Source of the DNA: Lentibacillus sp. Marseille-P4043
GTDB lineage: Bacteria; Bacillota; Bacilli; Bacillales; Amphibacillaceae
NCBI RefSeq assembly: GCF_900258515.1
Contig: NZ_LT984884.1
Coordinates: forward strand, 1,025,289-1,089,288
DNA length: 64,000 nt
Reading direction: 5' to 3'
The position numbers and the translations under genes are program-made. The stretch's first letter is position 1. Every line of letters starts with the position of its first letter. The notes under the pieces are model-generated. The model searched no databases. It worked only from the letters and a program-made list of their open reading frames with translations, and was not told the origin of the DNA. Below, in pieces: positions 26,062 to 34,772 of this stretch.

Positions 26062-26078
26062 TGAATGATAATCAGTCA
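26062..26078. promoter_or_regulatory. TetR operator O1, upstream of the repressor gene
   Basis: TGAATGA-TAA-TCAGTCA, a 7-3-7 dyad with one mismatch, located 21 bases before the repressor start. It matches the perfect dyad O2 at 26718. Confidence 0.8.
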
Positions 26079-26099
26079 TTATTTGAGGTGGAGGTAAAA

Positions 26100-26678
26100 A
26101 TGGAAGATAAAAAAGAGCGTATTGTTCAATCAGCAATTAAGGTTTTCTGTGAAAAAGGGATAGAGAAAACGAAAATATCGGATATTGTGAAGGGCGCGGG
26201 AATTGCCCAAGGTACATTTTATTTATATTTTCCCTCTAAATTTGCTGTCATGCCTTCTATTGCTGAAGTAATGGTTGAAAAAGAGCTTGTAGCATTAAAG
26301 GAAACAATTGATGATACAGCATCTTTTTCCAAACAACTTGAAAAGGTAGTTGATGTTGTATTCGATCTAACCAAGGATTATCGTGAAGTTTTTGCCTTGA
26401 TTTATTCCGGTCTTGCTGCAACGGAATACCTGAAAGAGTGGGAAACAATTTATGCTCCGTACTATTCATGGATGAGCGAATTTTTAACCAAGGCAAAAGA
26501 AGAAGGGACCATTCGTGATACACTTCATGTTGAAAGAACAGCGGAAGTCTTAATTGGATTAATTGAATCTGTAGCAGAGCAATCTTATTTATATGCAGAG
26601 ATAGATGAAAAATTAGTTGAGTTAAAAAAGAAGGAAGTAATAAATTTCACGGAGTATGCACTGGGCTTAAAGAGCTAG
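26100..26678 (+). CDS. TetR-family repressor of the adjacent SMR pair
   Basis: 192 residues from ATG 26100 (GGAGGTAAAA upstream; the open frame extends further but without a ribosome site). The N-terminal helix-turn-helix is RIVQSAIKVFCEKGIEKTKI followed by VKGAGIAQGTFYLYFPSKFA. The C-terminal half is the helical ligand domain. The order TetR-SMR-SMR matches B. subtilis yvdT-yvdS-yvdR. Two copies of one dyad, before its own gene and before the SMR genes, indicate autoregulation plus control of export. The inducer is unknown, probably a small cationic compound. Confidence 0.9.
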   Translation: MEDKKERIVQSAIKVFCEKGIEKTKISDIVKGAGIAQGTFYLYFPSKFAVMPSIAEVMVEKELVALKETIDDTASFSKQLEKVVDVVFDLTKDYREVFALIYSGLAATEYLKEWETIYAPYYSWMSEFLTKAKEEGTIRDTLHVERTAEVLIGLIESVAEQSYLYAEIDEKLVELKKKEVINFTEYALGLKS

Positions 26679-26717
26679 TGCTGTGTGAAGTTGCTAGAGG
26701 GACAATACCGATAATAA

Positions 26718-26734
26718 TGACTGAACGTCAGTCA
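26718..26734. promoter_or_regulatory. TetR operator O2, upstream of the SMR genes
   Basis: TGACTGA-ACG-TCAGTCA is a perfect 7-3-7 dyad ending next to the ribosome site (AGGGGGAA) of the first SMR gene. Bound repressor could block transcription from a promoter at or before this site. Confidence 0.85.
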
Positions 26735-26747
26735 GGGGGAATAAAGA

Positions 26748-27086
26748 ATGAATAAATCATGGATATATGTTGCGTTAACCAGCTTGTTTGAATTGTTGTG
26801 GGTGTTCCTGTTGAATACTGCCTCTGTATGGTGGCATTGGGCAGTCATTGTTTTTATGGTTCCATTGGATTTGCATTTTCTCGCAAAAGCATGTGAAAAT
26901 CTGCCAACAGGAACGGTGTACGCTATTTTCGCAGCGGCGGGGACGATTGGTACAGCATTAATGGATGTGTTTTTGTTTGGCGGACATTTAAACATAGGGA
27001 AGATTCTTTTTATGGCCGTCTTAGTTGTTGGGGTAATTGGATTAAAGCTTTCTGATAATGATCAAACTGAAGGAGTTTTACAGTGA
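26748..27086 (+). CDS. Small multidrug resistance (SMR) subunit 1, YkkC/YvdS-like
   Basis: 112 residues with four membrane helices. The essential proton/substrate Glu is in TSLFELLWVF (E14), and LPTGTVYAIFAAAGTIGTAL is the conserved helix 3 segment. The C-terminus VVGVIGLKLSDNDQTEG is longer than in subunit 2, a usual difference in paired SMR systems such as YkkCD or EbrAB, which assemble as antiparallel heterodimers. It is preceded by TetR operator O2 and its stop overlaps the start of subunit 2 (TGATG). Confidence 0.92.
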   Translation: MNKSWIYVALTSLFELLWVFLLNTASVWWHWAVIVFMVPLDLHFLAKACENLPTGTVYAIFAAAGTIGTALMDVFLFGGHLNIGKILFMAVLVVGVIGLKLSDNDQTEGVLQ

Positions 27087-27400
27087 TGGGTTGGATATTT
27101 ATTGGTTTGGCGGCAATTTGTGAAGTGATTGGTGTATTAGGTTTGCGGCTATTCAGTCAAACTAGGACACTAAAAAATGGAACAATTTATCTTGGAGGGC
27201 TTGGTGGATCTTTTGTATTGTTGTACTTTTCATTTACGTATTTACAAGTAAGTATCGCTTATGCAGTCTTTATCGGGATTGGAACAGCTGGTGCGGTATT
27301 GTTGAATATGATTTTTTTCGGTGAGTCAAAAAGTATTTATCGAATTATGAGCCTAGTAGCGATTATCATTGGGGTAGTTGGATTGAAAGCATTATCTTAG
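27086..27400 (+). CDS. SMR subunit 2, YkkD/YvdR-like
   Basis: 104 residues from ATG 27086, overlapping the preceding stop by one base; an in-frame GTG one codon earlier is also possible. Four membrane helices; the active Glu is in LAAICEVIGVLGLRL (E13). Helix 3 is VSIAYAVFIGIGTAGAVLLN and the end is GVVGLKALS. It needs subunit 1 for function in the known paired systems. No guanidine (ykkC) riboswitch precedes the pair: regulation is through the TetR repressor instead. Confidence 0.92.
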   Translation: MGWIFIGLAAICEVIGVLGLRLFSQTRTLKNGTIYLGGLGGSFVLLYFSFTYLQVSIAYAVFIGIGTAGAVLLNMIFFGESKSIYRIMSLVAIIIGVVGLKALS

Positions 27401-27431
27401 GGTCAGACTCCTTTATAGGTGGCCTGACCCT
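27399..27431. terminator. Short terminator hairpin
   Basis: AGGGTCAG pairs perfectly with CTGACCCT around 17 bases, between the convergent SMR and LLM genes. Its style resembles small dispersed palindromes. Confidence 0.7.
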
Positions 27432-27438
27432 TGTGATA

Positions 27439-28443
27439 CTAATCCATTAACTCCGCAATAATCTCATACGAACGTAATCGGTCTTCATGGTTAAAAATTT
27501 GCGAGTTAATGATAAATTCATCTGCTTGTGTTTCATTTAAAAAGGCTTCTAACCCTTGTTTGACCGTTTCAGGCCCTCCGACAATGGTTGAACGTGAGTC
27601 AAGGGATTTTTCGACAGCTGCCTTCTCCATTTCCGTCCACACATCATCGATATTTTTAATTGGCGGTTGTAATTTCATTGGCTGACCTCTTCGTATGCTT
27701 AAAAATTGTTGTTGTTGCGATGTGGCAATATAATGAGCCTGTTCATCGGTGTCAGCTGCAATCACATTAACCCCAAGCATCGCATACGGTTTTTCCATTG
27801 TAGCCGATGGTTGGAAATTGCTGCGATACAAATTTAGTGCTGGAATCGTGTAATCCGGCGAAAAGTGACTAGCGAAAGAAAAAGGCATTCCCTTTTGCGC
27901 GGAAAGCTGTGCACTGAAGCCACTTGATCCAAGTAGCCAGATCGGGATATCAAGTCCTTCACCAGGAACCGCATGAACGCATTCAGTGCCGGCAAAATAC
28001 CCTTGAAGTTCGTCTACTTGTAATGGAAAATCCTCTGGCCCCATATTCAGTGTCCGGCGTAATGCATAGGCTGTAGCCTGATCACTACCTGGTGCACGGC
28101 CAAGACCTAGGTCAATTCGTCCAGGAAACAATGTCTCAAGCGTACCAAACTGTTCAGCTATAACAAGTGTTGCATGATTTGGCAGCATGATACCACCTGA
28201 ACCAACGCGCATATGATTTGTCGCACCAGCAATTTGACCGATAATTACGGATGTCGCTGAACTAGCGATACCAGGCATATTATGGTGCTCTGCTAACCAG
28301 TAACGGTTAAATCCCCACTCCTCAACGTGTTGTGCTAAATCAACACTATTTTGCAATGACTGTCCCGGATCGCTTCCTTCATTAACCGGAGAAAGATCTA
28401 GAACAGATAAGGGAATATTGTTAAATGTTTTGTTTAACGTCAT
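27439..28443 (-). CDS. ywcH: LLM-class flavin-dependent oxidoreductase, YwcH-like
   Basis: 334 residues with the bacterial-luciferase-like TIM barrel: [20 protein letters not shown], then [20 protein letters not shown] and [20 protein letters not shown]. These landmarks define the MsnO8/YwcH subgroup of monooxygenase-like proteins that use reduced FMN. B. subtilis YwcH is of equal length. The native substrate is unknown for the subgroup. It is monocistronic with ribosome site AAGGAGTGATC. Confidence 0.9.
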   Translation of the reverse strand: MTLNKTFNNIPLSVLDLSPVNEGSDPGQSLQNSVDLAQHVEEWGFNRYWLAEHHNMPGIASSATSVIIGQIAGATNHMRVGSGGIMLPNHATLVIAEQFGTLETLFPGRIDLGLGRAPGSDQATAYALRRTLNMGPEDFPLQVDELQGYFAGTECVHAVPGEGLDIPIWLLGSSGFSAQLSAQKGMPFSFASHFSPDYTIPALNLYRSNFQPSATMEKPYAMLGVNVIAADTDEQAHYIATSQQQQFLSIRRGQPMKLQPPIKNIDDVWTEMEKAAVEKSLDSRSTIVGGPETVKQGLEAFLNETQADEFIINSQIFNHEDRLRSYEIIAELMD

Positions 28444-28638
28444 TATTGATCACTCCTTCTTTAGTAAGAAATGATACGTCCTTTGTGAAAAGTCGTCCAA
28501 TGTTCCGCCTAATGATCCAGTAGAATGATTATTTATTGATTAATCTGACACTTCTGTCGTTTATTGGTGTATTATCACCTGTAATCTAGTATAATTTTAC
28601 TAGATAAACTGGATTTCGTGTTATCCTTGGAGGTGATG

Positions 28639-30075
28639 ATGATCAGTGATTTTGTGCTTAAGCATAGCTTGAAAAAATCTGCGGAGCAAAAAAGTAAACA
28701 GCTGGAAAAGAACAGAGCGCATTTTAATAAAAGTCTGCACGAGCGAAGGGCTAACTTTTCTAAATCAACCCCTATCACAACTAACGAGTCCACTCAAAGA
28801 GAAAAAAGGCTGCGAAAACGAGTGCAAAAAGAATTAAATGGTAAAGAAAAAAAGCTGGAACAAAATAAGCAAGTGATTCGTGAGCAGCGACAGAGGCTTA
28901 AAGAAAATGAAGAAACAATTGCTAAACTACAACAAGAACGGTGGGAAACAAAGCAACAACTTTCTCAGATTCAGGGTCTTGAGGATGAATTGAATCAAAA
29001 AGACGTGACAATCAAGGAAGAAAAAGCTAAGCGAATCTTGGCAGAGCAAACAATTCAACAGTTGCAATTGGAATATGAACACACGAAGAGAAAAACGGGT
29101 GCGAATAAACTAGCACAGCTTTCGAACCAGGTAAAACAGCTAAAACAATCAAACCAATCTCTTCGTCGTCAAGTGGAGAACCATGATTTACTATCACGAC
29201 AAAAATATGGAGACCTTGAACAAGAAGTAAGGAAGCTGCATAAAGAATTACAGATCTATCGGCAACGTGAAAATCGCATTCAAAAAAATCCAATGTACCT
29301 TATGCGGTATATGCAGCAATATATCACCAGTGATTACCTTCCTGATTTACTGGAACTAGTAGAAGATTTCATTACAATGGAAAATTTGCATCATTTTTAT
29401 CGTGGACAACATAATTTGTTTTACCTGCTGATGCGACGTGTTAATTTACTCCACTATCATTCAAAAAATAATAAAAAGCGATATCGTCTACGTCATTCGA
29501 AAAACACGAATGAAATGATGCGACTTGGTTATCTAAGTTGTGAAAACAATCGATGGTTATTTGTAGATGTTACCAAAAATGGTCAAACGAATACTTATCC
29601 AGTAACAAGAAATGTAAGTAATGAAGAACTCGTCATTGATAGACCAGTAAAGGCATTTCTTCATCAGGAGGGCGTAACGGTTACCAAATGCTTTCAATTG
29701 GAATCGGCCTTTTCGAATAAACAGCCGATAAAAAAGAAACCGGTAAAATCAACTGCTCAAGAACGAGAATATTTATGGCTGGGTAATTTCACTGTTTTGG
29801 TGATTGGATCTCGTTTTATGAATGAATACAAATATCGTTTACAAAAACACGGTTGCTTGGTGGAATTACACAATCCCTACGAACAAAGTTTTGAGGTGCT
29901 GAAAGGGAAAATTAAACGAGCGGAAATTATCCTCGTATGCGAGCGGCATATTCCCCATAGTATCTGGGATTATGTAGATAAAAATCAACCATTTGTTAGT
30001 GTGTTACAGCAAGATAGCAAAGATCTGATTTCCACCTTTACCTATATAACATTGCAAAGATGTGAATTGATTTAA
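28639..30075 (+). CDS. Long coiled-coil protein with C-terminal DUF2325-like domain
   Basis: 478 residues from ATG 28639, behind GGAGGTG. Residues 1-220 are almost uninterrupted charged coiled coil (NGKEKKLEQNKQVIREQRQR, then KQLKQSNQSLRRQVENHDLL). A middle region (about 225-370) is globular, with YMQQYITSDYLPDLLELVED and many aromatic and His residues. The last 90 residues (LGNFTVLVIGSRFMNEYKYR, CLVELHNPYEQSFEVLKGKI, AEIILVCERHIPHSIWDYVD) resemble DUF2325, a Rossmann-like domain. The role is unknown; a filament- or membrane-associated structural protein is possible. It is monocistronic. Confidence 0.7.
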   Translation: MISDFVLKHSLKKSAEQKSKQLEKNRAHFNKSLHERRANFSKSTPITTNESTQREKRLRKRVQKELNGKEKKLEQNKQVIREQRQRLKENEETIAKLQQERWETKQQLSQIQGLEDELNQKDVTIKEEKAKRILAEQTIQQLQLEYEHTKRKTGANKLAQLSNQVKQLKQSNQSLRRQVENHDLLSRQKYGDLEQEVRKLHKELQIYRQRENRIQKNPMYLMRYMQQYITSDYLPDLLELVEDFITMENLHHFYRGQHNLFYLLMRRVNLLHYHSKNNKKRYRLRHSKNTNEMMRLGYLSCENNRWLFVDVTKNGQTNTYPVTRNVSNEELVIDRPVKAFLHQEGVTVTKCFQLESAFSNKQPIKKKPVKSTAQEREYLWLGNFTVLVIGSRFMNEYKYRLQKHGCLVELHNPYEQSFEVLKGKIKRAEIILVCERHIPHSIWDYVDKNQPFVSVLQQDSKDLISTFTYITLQRCELI

Positions 30076-30166
30076 GCCTAAGAAAAATAAACCATTTGCA
30101 ACAGCACCACACATAAAGTAGTATAGTAAGGTAGATAGAAGGCAAGTATTGAAATGAGGGTACACA

Positions 30167-31234
30167 ATGAGCAAAACATCCATTTATGGACTTACATTTG
30201 ATCAGCTAACAGATTGGCTGGTGGAACATGGACAACGAAAATTCCGCGCTCAACAAGTGTGGAATTGGTTATATAAGAAGCGTGTCACACACTTCTCTGA
30301 AATGAAAAACGTTAACAAAGATTGTATCGCATTATTAGAGGAACATTTCGTTTTGCATACACTAGAACCAGAAATTAAACAGGAATCCAAAGATGGTACG
30401 ATCAAATTTTTGTTTAAATTACAGGATGGTAACTTAATTGAAACGGTATTAATGCGATTTAATTATGGGCTATCTGTTTGTGTCACGACCCAAGTAGGCT
30501 GCAATATCGGCTGTACGTTTTGTGCAAGTGGTTTACTTCGGAAAAACCGCGACTTAACGAGCGGTGAGATTGTCGAACAAATTATGAATGTGCAAAAACA
30601 CCTTGATGAACAGGGTGAAGAGGAACGTGTTAGCCATATTGTTGTCATGGGTATCGGTGAACCGTTTGATAACTTTACCAATTTAATTGATTTTATCCGT
30701 GTCGTAAACGATGATAAGGGTCTTTGCATTGGTGCAAGACATATTACTGTTTCAACGAGTGGCCTTGCACACAAAATTTATGAATTTGCTGATACTGGGC
30801 TACAAGTTAATTTAGCAATTTCCCTACATGCTCCAAATAATGAATTAAGAACGCAGATTATGAAAATAAACAAAGCATTTCCAATTGAAAAGCTCATGAA
30901 ATCAGTCGATTATTACTTAGAAAAAGTGAATCGGCGAATCACGTATGAGTATATTATGTTGCGAGATGTTAACGATCATAAAGAGGAAGCAGAACAACTT
31001 GCCAAATTGCTACATGATAAGCGTCATTTAACATATGTGAATTTAATTCCATATAATTCTGTTGATGAGCATAACCAATACCAACGTAGTGAACCAGAAG
31101 CAATTCAAGCATTTTTTGAAACGCTGAAGAAACGTGGTATAAATTGTGGTGTTCGTTGGGAAAATGGTGCTGATATTGATGCAGCTTGTGGACAGTTAAG
31201 AAGTAAACAAATTAAGAAGAAGAATGCTGTATAA
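30167..31234 (+). CDS. rlmN: 23S rRNA (adenine2503-C2)-methyltransferase RlmN, Listeria-type
   Basis: 355 residues. The radical-SAM cluster is CNIGCTFC, the catalytic C-terminal Cys is in [13 protein letters not shown], and [10 protein letters not shown] and [10 protein letters not shown] are RlmN landmarks. RlmN methylates A2503 of 23S rRNA and A37 of some tRNAs. [20 protein letters not shown] and [15 protein letters not shown] resemble the Listeria enzyme more than the usual Bacillus RlmN of the ylo cluster, so the genome may have two. [17 protein letters not shown] departs from the common [16 protein letters not shown] just before the active site. It lacks Cfr-specific features. Confidence 0.92.
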   Translation: MSKTSIYGLTFDQLTDWLVEHGQRKFRAQQVWNWLYKKRVTHFSEMKNVNKDCIALLEEHFVLHTLEPEIKQESKDGTIKFLFKLQDGNLIETVLMRFNYGLSVCVTTQVGCNIGCTFCASGLLRKNRDLTSGEIVEQIMNVQKHLDEQGEEERVSHIVVMGIGEPFDNFTNLIDFIRVVNDDKGLCIGARHITVSTSGLAHKIYEFADTGLQVNLAISLHAPNNELRTQIMKINKAFPIEKLMKSVDYYLEKVNRRITYEYIMLRDVNDHKEEAEQLAKLLHDKRHLTYVNLIPYNSVDEHNQYQRSEPEAIQAFFETLKKRGINCGVRWENGADIDAACGQLRSKQIKKKNAV

Positions 31235-31251
31235 TGCATCCAATCAGGGGA

Positions 31252-31280
31252 ACGTGTCTACTCGGTAGATGCGTTTTTTT
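31252..31280 (+). terminator. Terminator of rlmN
   Basis: ACGTGTCTAC and GTAGATGCGT pair (with G-U pairs) around TCG and run into seven T residues. Confidence 0.85.
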
Positions 31281-31399
31281 GTTCAACAAAGTCATTTCGT
31301 TTGCCTCATAAATAATTTTTTCCCATACCAGAATAATAAAAGCAACAATAAAACAAACTAAAAAGGAGTATAAGTAGTACATATATTGGAGCTGAAAGA

Positions 31400-32410
31400 A
31401 TGGAACAAAACGATATTATTAGACTTACTTCTGCAGAGCTTTCCCAGCTTTGGACGTCTTATATGAATGATAGTATGGCGATTTGTGTGATTAAATATTT
31501 TCTGGTTCACGCTGAGGATCAAGATGTTGTATCCATTTTAAATGAAGCATTACGTTTATCTGAAACACATGTAAAGGAAATTGCAGCTATTTTTGAATCT
31601 GTACAACAACCAATTCCCCTGGGCTTTACAGAAAAAGATGTAGATCTAAATGCCCCACGTCTATTCTCTGATACATTTTGTTTTATTTATTTGCAAAACA
31701 TGGCGCGATTAGGGACAACGGCTTACGGTTTTGCTTTACCATTAATGTCACGTGAAGATACTATAGCTTATTATGAAAAATGTTTGGCCTCATCTAGTGA
31801 GCTTGTGACAAAACTGACAAGCGCCATGTTAAAGAAAGGTATCTATTCGAGGACACCTTATATCCCGACATCGGAACAAGTAAAATTTATTGAGAAACAA
31901 GGTTACATGCATGGTTACTTTGGAAAAAGACGACCATTAACGGGTTTTGAAACCACGTCTATCTTCGTCTGTTTGTTGACAAATATTTTTGGAAAGGTTT
32001 TGTTAACAGGTTATGCACAAGTGGCCAAAACGAAAAAGGTAAGAGAATACATGGCAAGAGGGGTTAAAATTGCCACAAAACATACAGAGGTTTTTGAAAG
32101 TATTCTTAAAGAAGATAATCTTTCTTCGCCACCAACATGGGATTCAGAAGTAACCACGTCAACGGTATCCCCATTTTCTGATAAATTGATGATGTTTCAT
32201 ACGAGGGCGTTTAGTGAGGCCAGTATAGCCAATTACGGTGCGGCAACTTCAACCTCCATGAGACATGACTTAATTCCACAGTTCTTTCGTCTTGCAACAG
32301 AAATGGGGAAATTTGGTGATGATGGGGTAGAAATTATGATCGACCATAAATGGCTTGAGGAGCAGCCAATGGCGGCAGATCGAGAAAAGATTTTTCGGGA
32401 AGGCAAATAG
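31400..32410 (+). CDS. DUF3231 family protein (duplicated helical domain)
   Basis: 336 residues composed of two similar halves, each a four-helix bundle of about 160 residues. First half: LTSAELSQLWTSYMNDSMAI, ALRLSETHVKEIAAIFESVQ and LGFTEKDVDLNAPRLFSDTF. Second half: LTGFETTSIFVCLLTNIFGK, ATKHTEVFESILKEDNLSSP, and DKLMMFHTRAFSEASIANYG. This is DUF3231, widespread and often multicopy in Bacillaceae, of unknown function. The repeated His/Glu-containing helices recall ferritin-like bundles, but a metal site is not established. It is monocistronic with GGAG ribosome site. Confidence 0.88.
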   Translation: MEQNDIIRLTSAELSQLWTSYMNDSMAICVIKYFLVHAEDQDVVSILNEALRLSETHVKEIAAIFESVQQPIPLGFTEKDVDLNAPRLFSDTFCFIYLQNMARLGTTAYGFALPLMSREDTIAYYEKCLASSSELVTKLTSAMLKKGIYSRTPYIPTSEQVKFIEKQGYMHGYFGKRRPLTGFETTSIFVCLLTNIFGKVLLTGYAQVAKTKKVREYMARGVKIATKHTEVFESILKEDNLSSPPTWDSEVTTSTVSPFSDKLMMFHTRAFSEASIANYGAATSTSMRHDLIPQFFRLATEMGKFGDDGVEIMIDHKWLEEQPMAADREKIFREGK

Positions 32411-32563
32411 CTAATGTGGATAATGCAATGAAGGTGAATAATCATACAAAGCAAGGATTTCCACATGGGGATAACTTGCTTTTTTGTTTTAAGTTGTATA
32501 TTTGTTGTGATTATCCTATATTATGATAAAGAGAACTGTTCGAAAGTGGAAGAGGTGTATTTC

Positions 32564-33112
32564 GTGAATAGACGTTTATTTTTAACGCAATTGCGGATTC
32601 AATTAAGGGGAATTCCTTCTGAAGAGATTGATAGCATTCTGAAGGATTATGAGGGATATTTTGACGAGGCAGAAGCAAATGGTATATCAGAAGAAGAAGC
32701 ATCGCAAAATTTAGGGAATCCACATGAGCTTGCCAAAGAATTAAAGGCAAATCATCAAGGACAGCCCTATCAGCAGGTTTCAGGTTCACCAAATTCACTT
32801 CACAATGTTATCGTAACGATTGCTTTAGTCTTCTTTAATTTAATCATTGTACTAGGTCCGCTAATTGGGATTATTGGCTTATTTTTTGGCTTGGCGGTGA
32901 TGACAGCGGCATTTATTATTTCACCACTGCTGACAATCGTTAGCATGGTGGCCGGAAATGGTTACTTATTTGAATTCTTTCTTGCTCTTATTCTAGCAGG
33001 TGTTGGTTTATTCATTTTCCCTAGTTTACTAAAGTTATATAAAGCAAGCTATCATTACTTTAGTAAGTATGTGCAATGGAATTTACGCATGATGAGAGGA
33101 GAATCATCATGA
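32564..33112 (+). CDS. HAAS/DUF1700 membrane protein
   Basis: 182 residues from GTG 32564, behind GAAGAGGTG. The N-terminal 60 residues are the HAAS signalling domain (FLTQLRIQLRGIPSEEIDSI, DYEGYFDEAEANGISEEEAS, NLGNPHELAKELKANH). Three or four membrane helices follow (residues 85-165). HAAS proteins normally cooperate with a PadR regulator and a DUF4097 protein in envelope-stress sensing. The DUF4097 gene overlaps its stop by 4 bases (ATGA). No PadR gene is present upstream, which is unusual. Confidence 0.88.
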   Translation: MNRRLFLTQLRIQLRGIPSEEIDSILKDYEGYFDEAEANGISEEEASQNLGNPHELAKELKANHQGQPYQQVSGSPNSLHNVIVTIALVFFNLIIVLGPLIGIIGLFFGLAVMTAAFIISPLLTIVSMVAGNGYLFEFFLALILAGVGLFIFPSLLKLYKASYHYFSKYVQWNLRMMRGESS

Positions 33113-33915
33113 ATAAAAAACTATATATTGTAGCTTTTTTCCTTGTAATTATTGGTGTGATCGGTGCAGCATTTTCGGCAAAGGATTTCTTTTCAAAGGA
33201 GCCCATAGATGGGGATGTGCACATTGCTTCCGCTGAGATTGAGCATATTATGGTTGATAGTCAGGTGGCAAATGTCCGTATAATTCAGTCGGCCTCAGAT
33301 GATATTGAAGTGGAATGGGAGGGAACTTTGCTTAAATCGGCCTTGGATAGTGGTAATGTTTCCGTGGAAGAAGAGGGGACAACATTATGGGTAGGTACTG
33401 AAGAAGACAGCCTTTTTGATTTTGTTTCATTTGGGTTTAATTTTAATCCTTTAGAAATAACCATTCATTTACCGGAAAAGCAATTCACTTCTATTGTAGT
33501 TGACAATGATGTAGGTAATACGTATGTTTCCTCTGTGGATACAGAAAGGCTTCATGTGGAGTCTGACGTTTCAGATGTGGAAACTGCAAGTGTTAATGCG
33601 GATTTGCTCGAAGTGGAATCTGATGTGGGTTCGATTTACTTGAAAGATAGTAATGGTAAGCTTTTTGCCAAAAGCAATGTAGGAGATATTACGATTGACA
33701 TCGATGAGATCAAGCATGATATGGAGATTATCTCGGATGTTGGTGACATAGTAATCACAACCTCGACTATACCAAGTAATGTATCATTTAATGGGAATTC
33801 TTCGGTTGGATCTGTCACTATGTTTGGGAAGGATGGTAGTTTTATTAATAAACAGGCAGAATACATGGTTCAGATAAGGAATGATGTAGGGGATATTGAT
33901 ATAATGGCGCGTTAA
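33109..33915 (+). CDS. DUF4097 beta-helix protein
   Basis: 268 residues from ATG 33109. There is one N-terminal membrane helix (LYIVAFFLVIIGVIGAAFSA), then an extracytoplasmic repetitive beta structure with recurring DVG or DVS turns (VVDNDVGNTYVSSVDTERLH, LLEVESDVGSIYLKDSNGKL, KSNVGDITIDIDEI, ISDVGDIVITTSTI). This is the DUF4097/DUF4098 fold, a beta-helix thought to act with HAAS membrane proteins at the cell surface. It is translationally coupled to the preceding gene. Confidence 0.9.
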   Translation: MNKKLYIVAFFLVIIGVIGAAFSAKDFFSKEPIDGDVHIASAEIEHIMVDSQVANVRIIQSASDDIEVEWEGTLLKSALDSGNVSVEEEGTTLWVGTEEDSLFDFVSFGFNFNPLEITIHLPEKQFTSIVVDNDVGNTYVSSVDTERLHVESDVSDVETASVNADLLEVESDVGSIYLKDSNGKLFAKSNVGDITIDIDEIKHDMEIISDVGDIVITTSTIPSNVSFNGNSSVGSVTMFGKDGSFINKQAEYMVQIRNDVGDIDIMAR

Positions 33916-33923
33916 TCACTAGG

Positions 33924-33960
33924 AAGAGGGATGCTAATTGTTAATCGGTATCCCTCTTTT
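33924..33960 (+). terminator. Terminator of the HAAS-DUF4097 operon
   Basis: AAGAGGGAT pairs with ATCCCTCTT, followed by TT. Confidence 0.85.
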
Positions 33961-34083
33961 AGAGCAGATATGGTGGTTCGAATCTCCGTCTCTAGCATGA
34001 ATCAAAATCATGCGCTTTGCCGTTTAGATATAACCTCCCTCAACTTATACTAAAGTTAGGAATCTATAGAGGGGGGGATTTAG

Positions 34084-34140
34084 ATGATGGGTATTGAGGA
34101 TGTTATGCAAATAGTTGATGATCGTTGCAGACGAAAATAA
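34084..34140 (+). CDS. Possible 18-residue peptide in a short transcript
   Basis: The frame MMGIEDVMQIVDDRCRRK has a strong ribosome site (GAGGGGGGGAT) and is followed 15 bases later by a good terminator, so it could be a tiny transcription unit or a small RNA. The peptide is not hydrophobic and does not resemble known toxins. It may equally be the decayed start of a lost gene. Confidence 0.25.
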   Translation: MMGIEDVMQIVDDRCRRK

Positions 34141-34155
34141 TAATATAAACGTGAA

Positions 34156-34188
34156 GCACCTTTTCATCATCGAAAGGGTGCATTTTTT
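34156..34188 (+). terminator. Intrinsic terminator
   Basis: GCACCTTTT and GAAAGGGTGC pair around CATCATC and are followed by ATTTTTTT. Confidence 0.85.
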
Positions 34189-34258
34189 TGCTTAAAATTA
34201 ATGCTGTTTTCCAAAAGATTATTATTTTGAAGAAATAAATGATAAAAACCCCTTTCTA

Positions 34259-34435
34259 GCAGCCCGTACACACGTAGACTCTGGGGGAAGAGAGGCATCG
34301 GTGAGACCCCGCAGTGCGGAAAGGGAGTAAAGGCCAAGATCGCCACGTCCTGTGGCAACGCCTTCATGACCAACGTCGTGTTGGCCTGAGGAGGCTCTCC
34401 AGCCGCCCCCGGAAAGCGAAGTGTGTACGGGCTGC
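34259..34435. repeat. Palindromic dispersed element with 15-bp perfect terminal inverted repeats
   Basis: GCAGCCCGTACACAC (34259-34273) and its exact complement (34421-34435) bound a 177-bp element. Inside are GAGACCCCGCAG, a module running from CGCCACGTCCTGTGGCAACG to GTGTTGGCC, GAGGAGGCTC and GGAAAGCGAAG. The module reappears almost unchanged inside the Rpn-type gene at 63.2 kb. There is no coding capacity. Confidence 0.9.
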
Positions 34436-34547
34436 GGGGCAGAAAGTAACATACAACGCGAAGACAGCTAAAATTAATGCTAATGAAGGTGACTTCATGA
34501 AAAAAATGTGGGATCAATACTGCATTTTGTTCTGAATTGACTAACAT

Positions 34548-34680
34548 TTTACATGTATACATATTTGTTTACATGTTTACAAAAAGAATGCTTAATATTT
34601 ACAATGGCGTGTGCATGTAAACAAAATAGTGTACATGTTGATTTAGCAACGAATGCGTAGTTGTACACATGTATACAATA
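34548..34680. promoter_or_regulatory. parC-like centromere/operator repeat cluster
   Basis: About five copies of a motif close to TTTACATGTTTACA lie within 130 bases: TTTACATGTATACA (34548), GTTTACATGTTTACA (34567), TGCATGTAAACA (34612), GTGTACATGTTG (34629) and GTACACATGTATACA (34663). They occur in both orientations just upstream of the parM-like gene, the usual place of the ParR-binding centromere of type II partition systems, where it also serves as operator. Confidence 0.7.
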
Positions 34681-34772
34681 AAGAATACATTCGAAAGTCT
34701 TATTGATTAATTTAGGAAAATCTATTAATCTAGTAATGTAAGTCATTTTTATATTGGAGGGAAATTACAATT

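Noticed and set aside
26600..26747. Guanidine (ykkC) riboswitch before the SMR pair
   Set aside because: The gap is short and contains a TetR operator; no riboswitch core is visible.
30167..31234. Cfr-type antibiotic-resistance methyltransferase
   Set aside because: The N-terminal region and the [14 protein letters not shown] and MGIGEPFDN motifs follow RlmN, not Cfr.
33962..34010. tRNA 3' half (GGTGGTTCGAATCTCC resembles a T-arm)
   Set aside because: The flanking bases do not form a T-stem or acceptor stem, and no 5' half is present.
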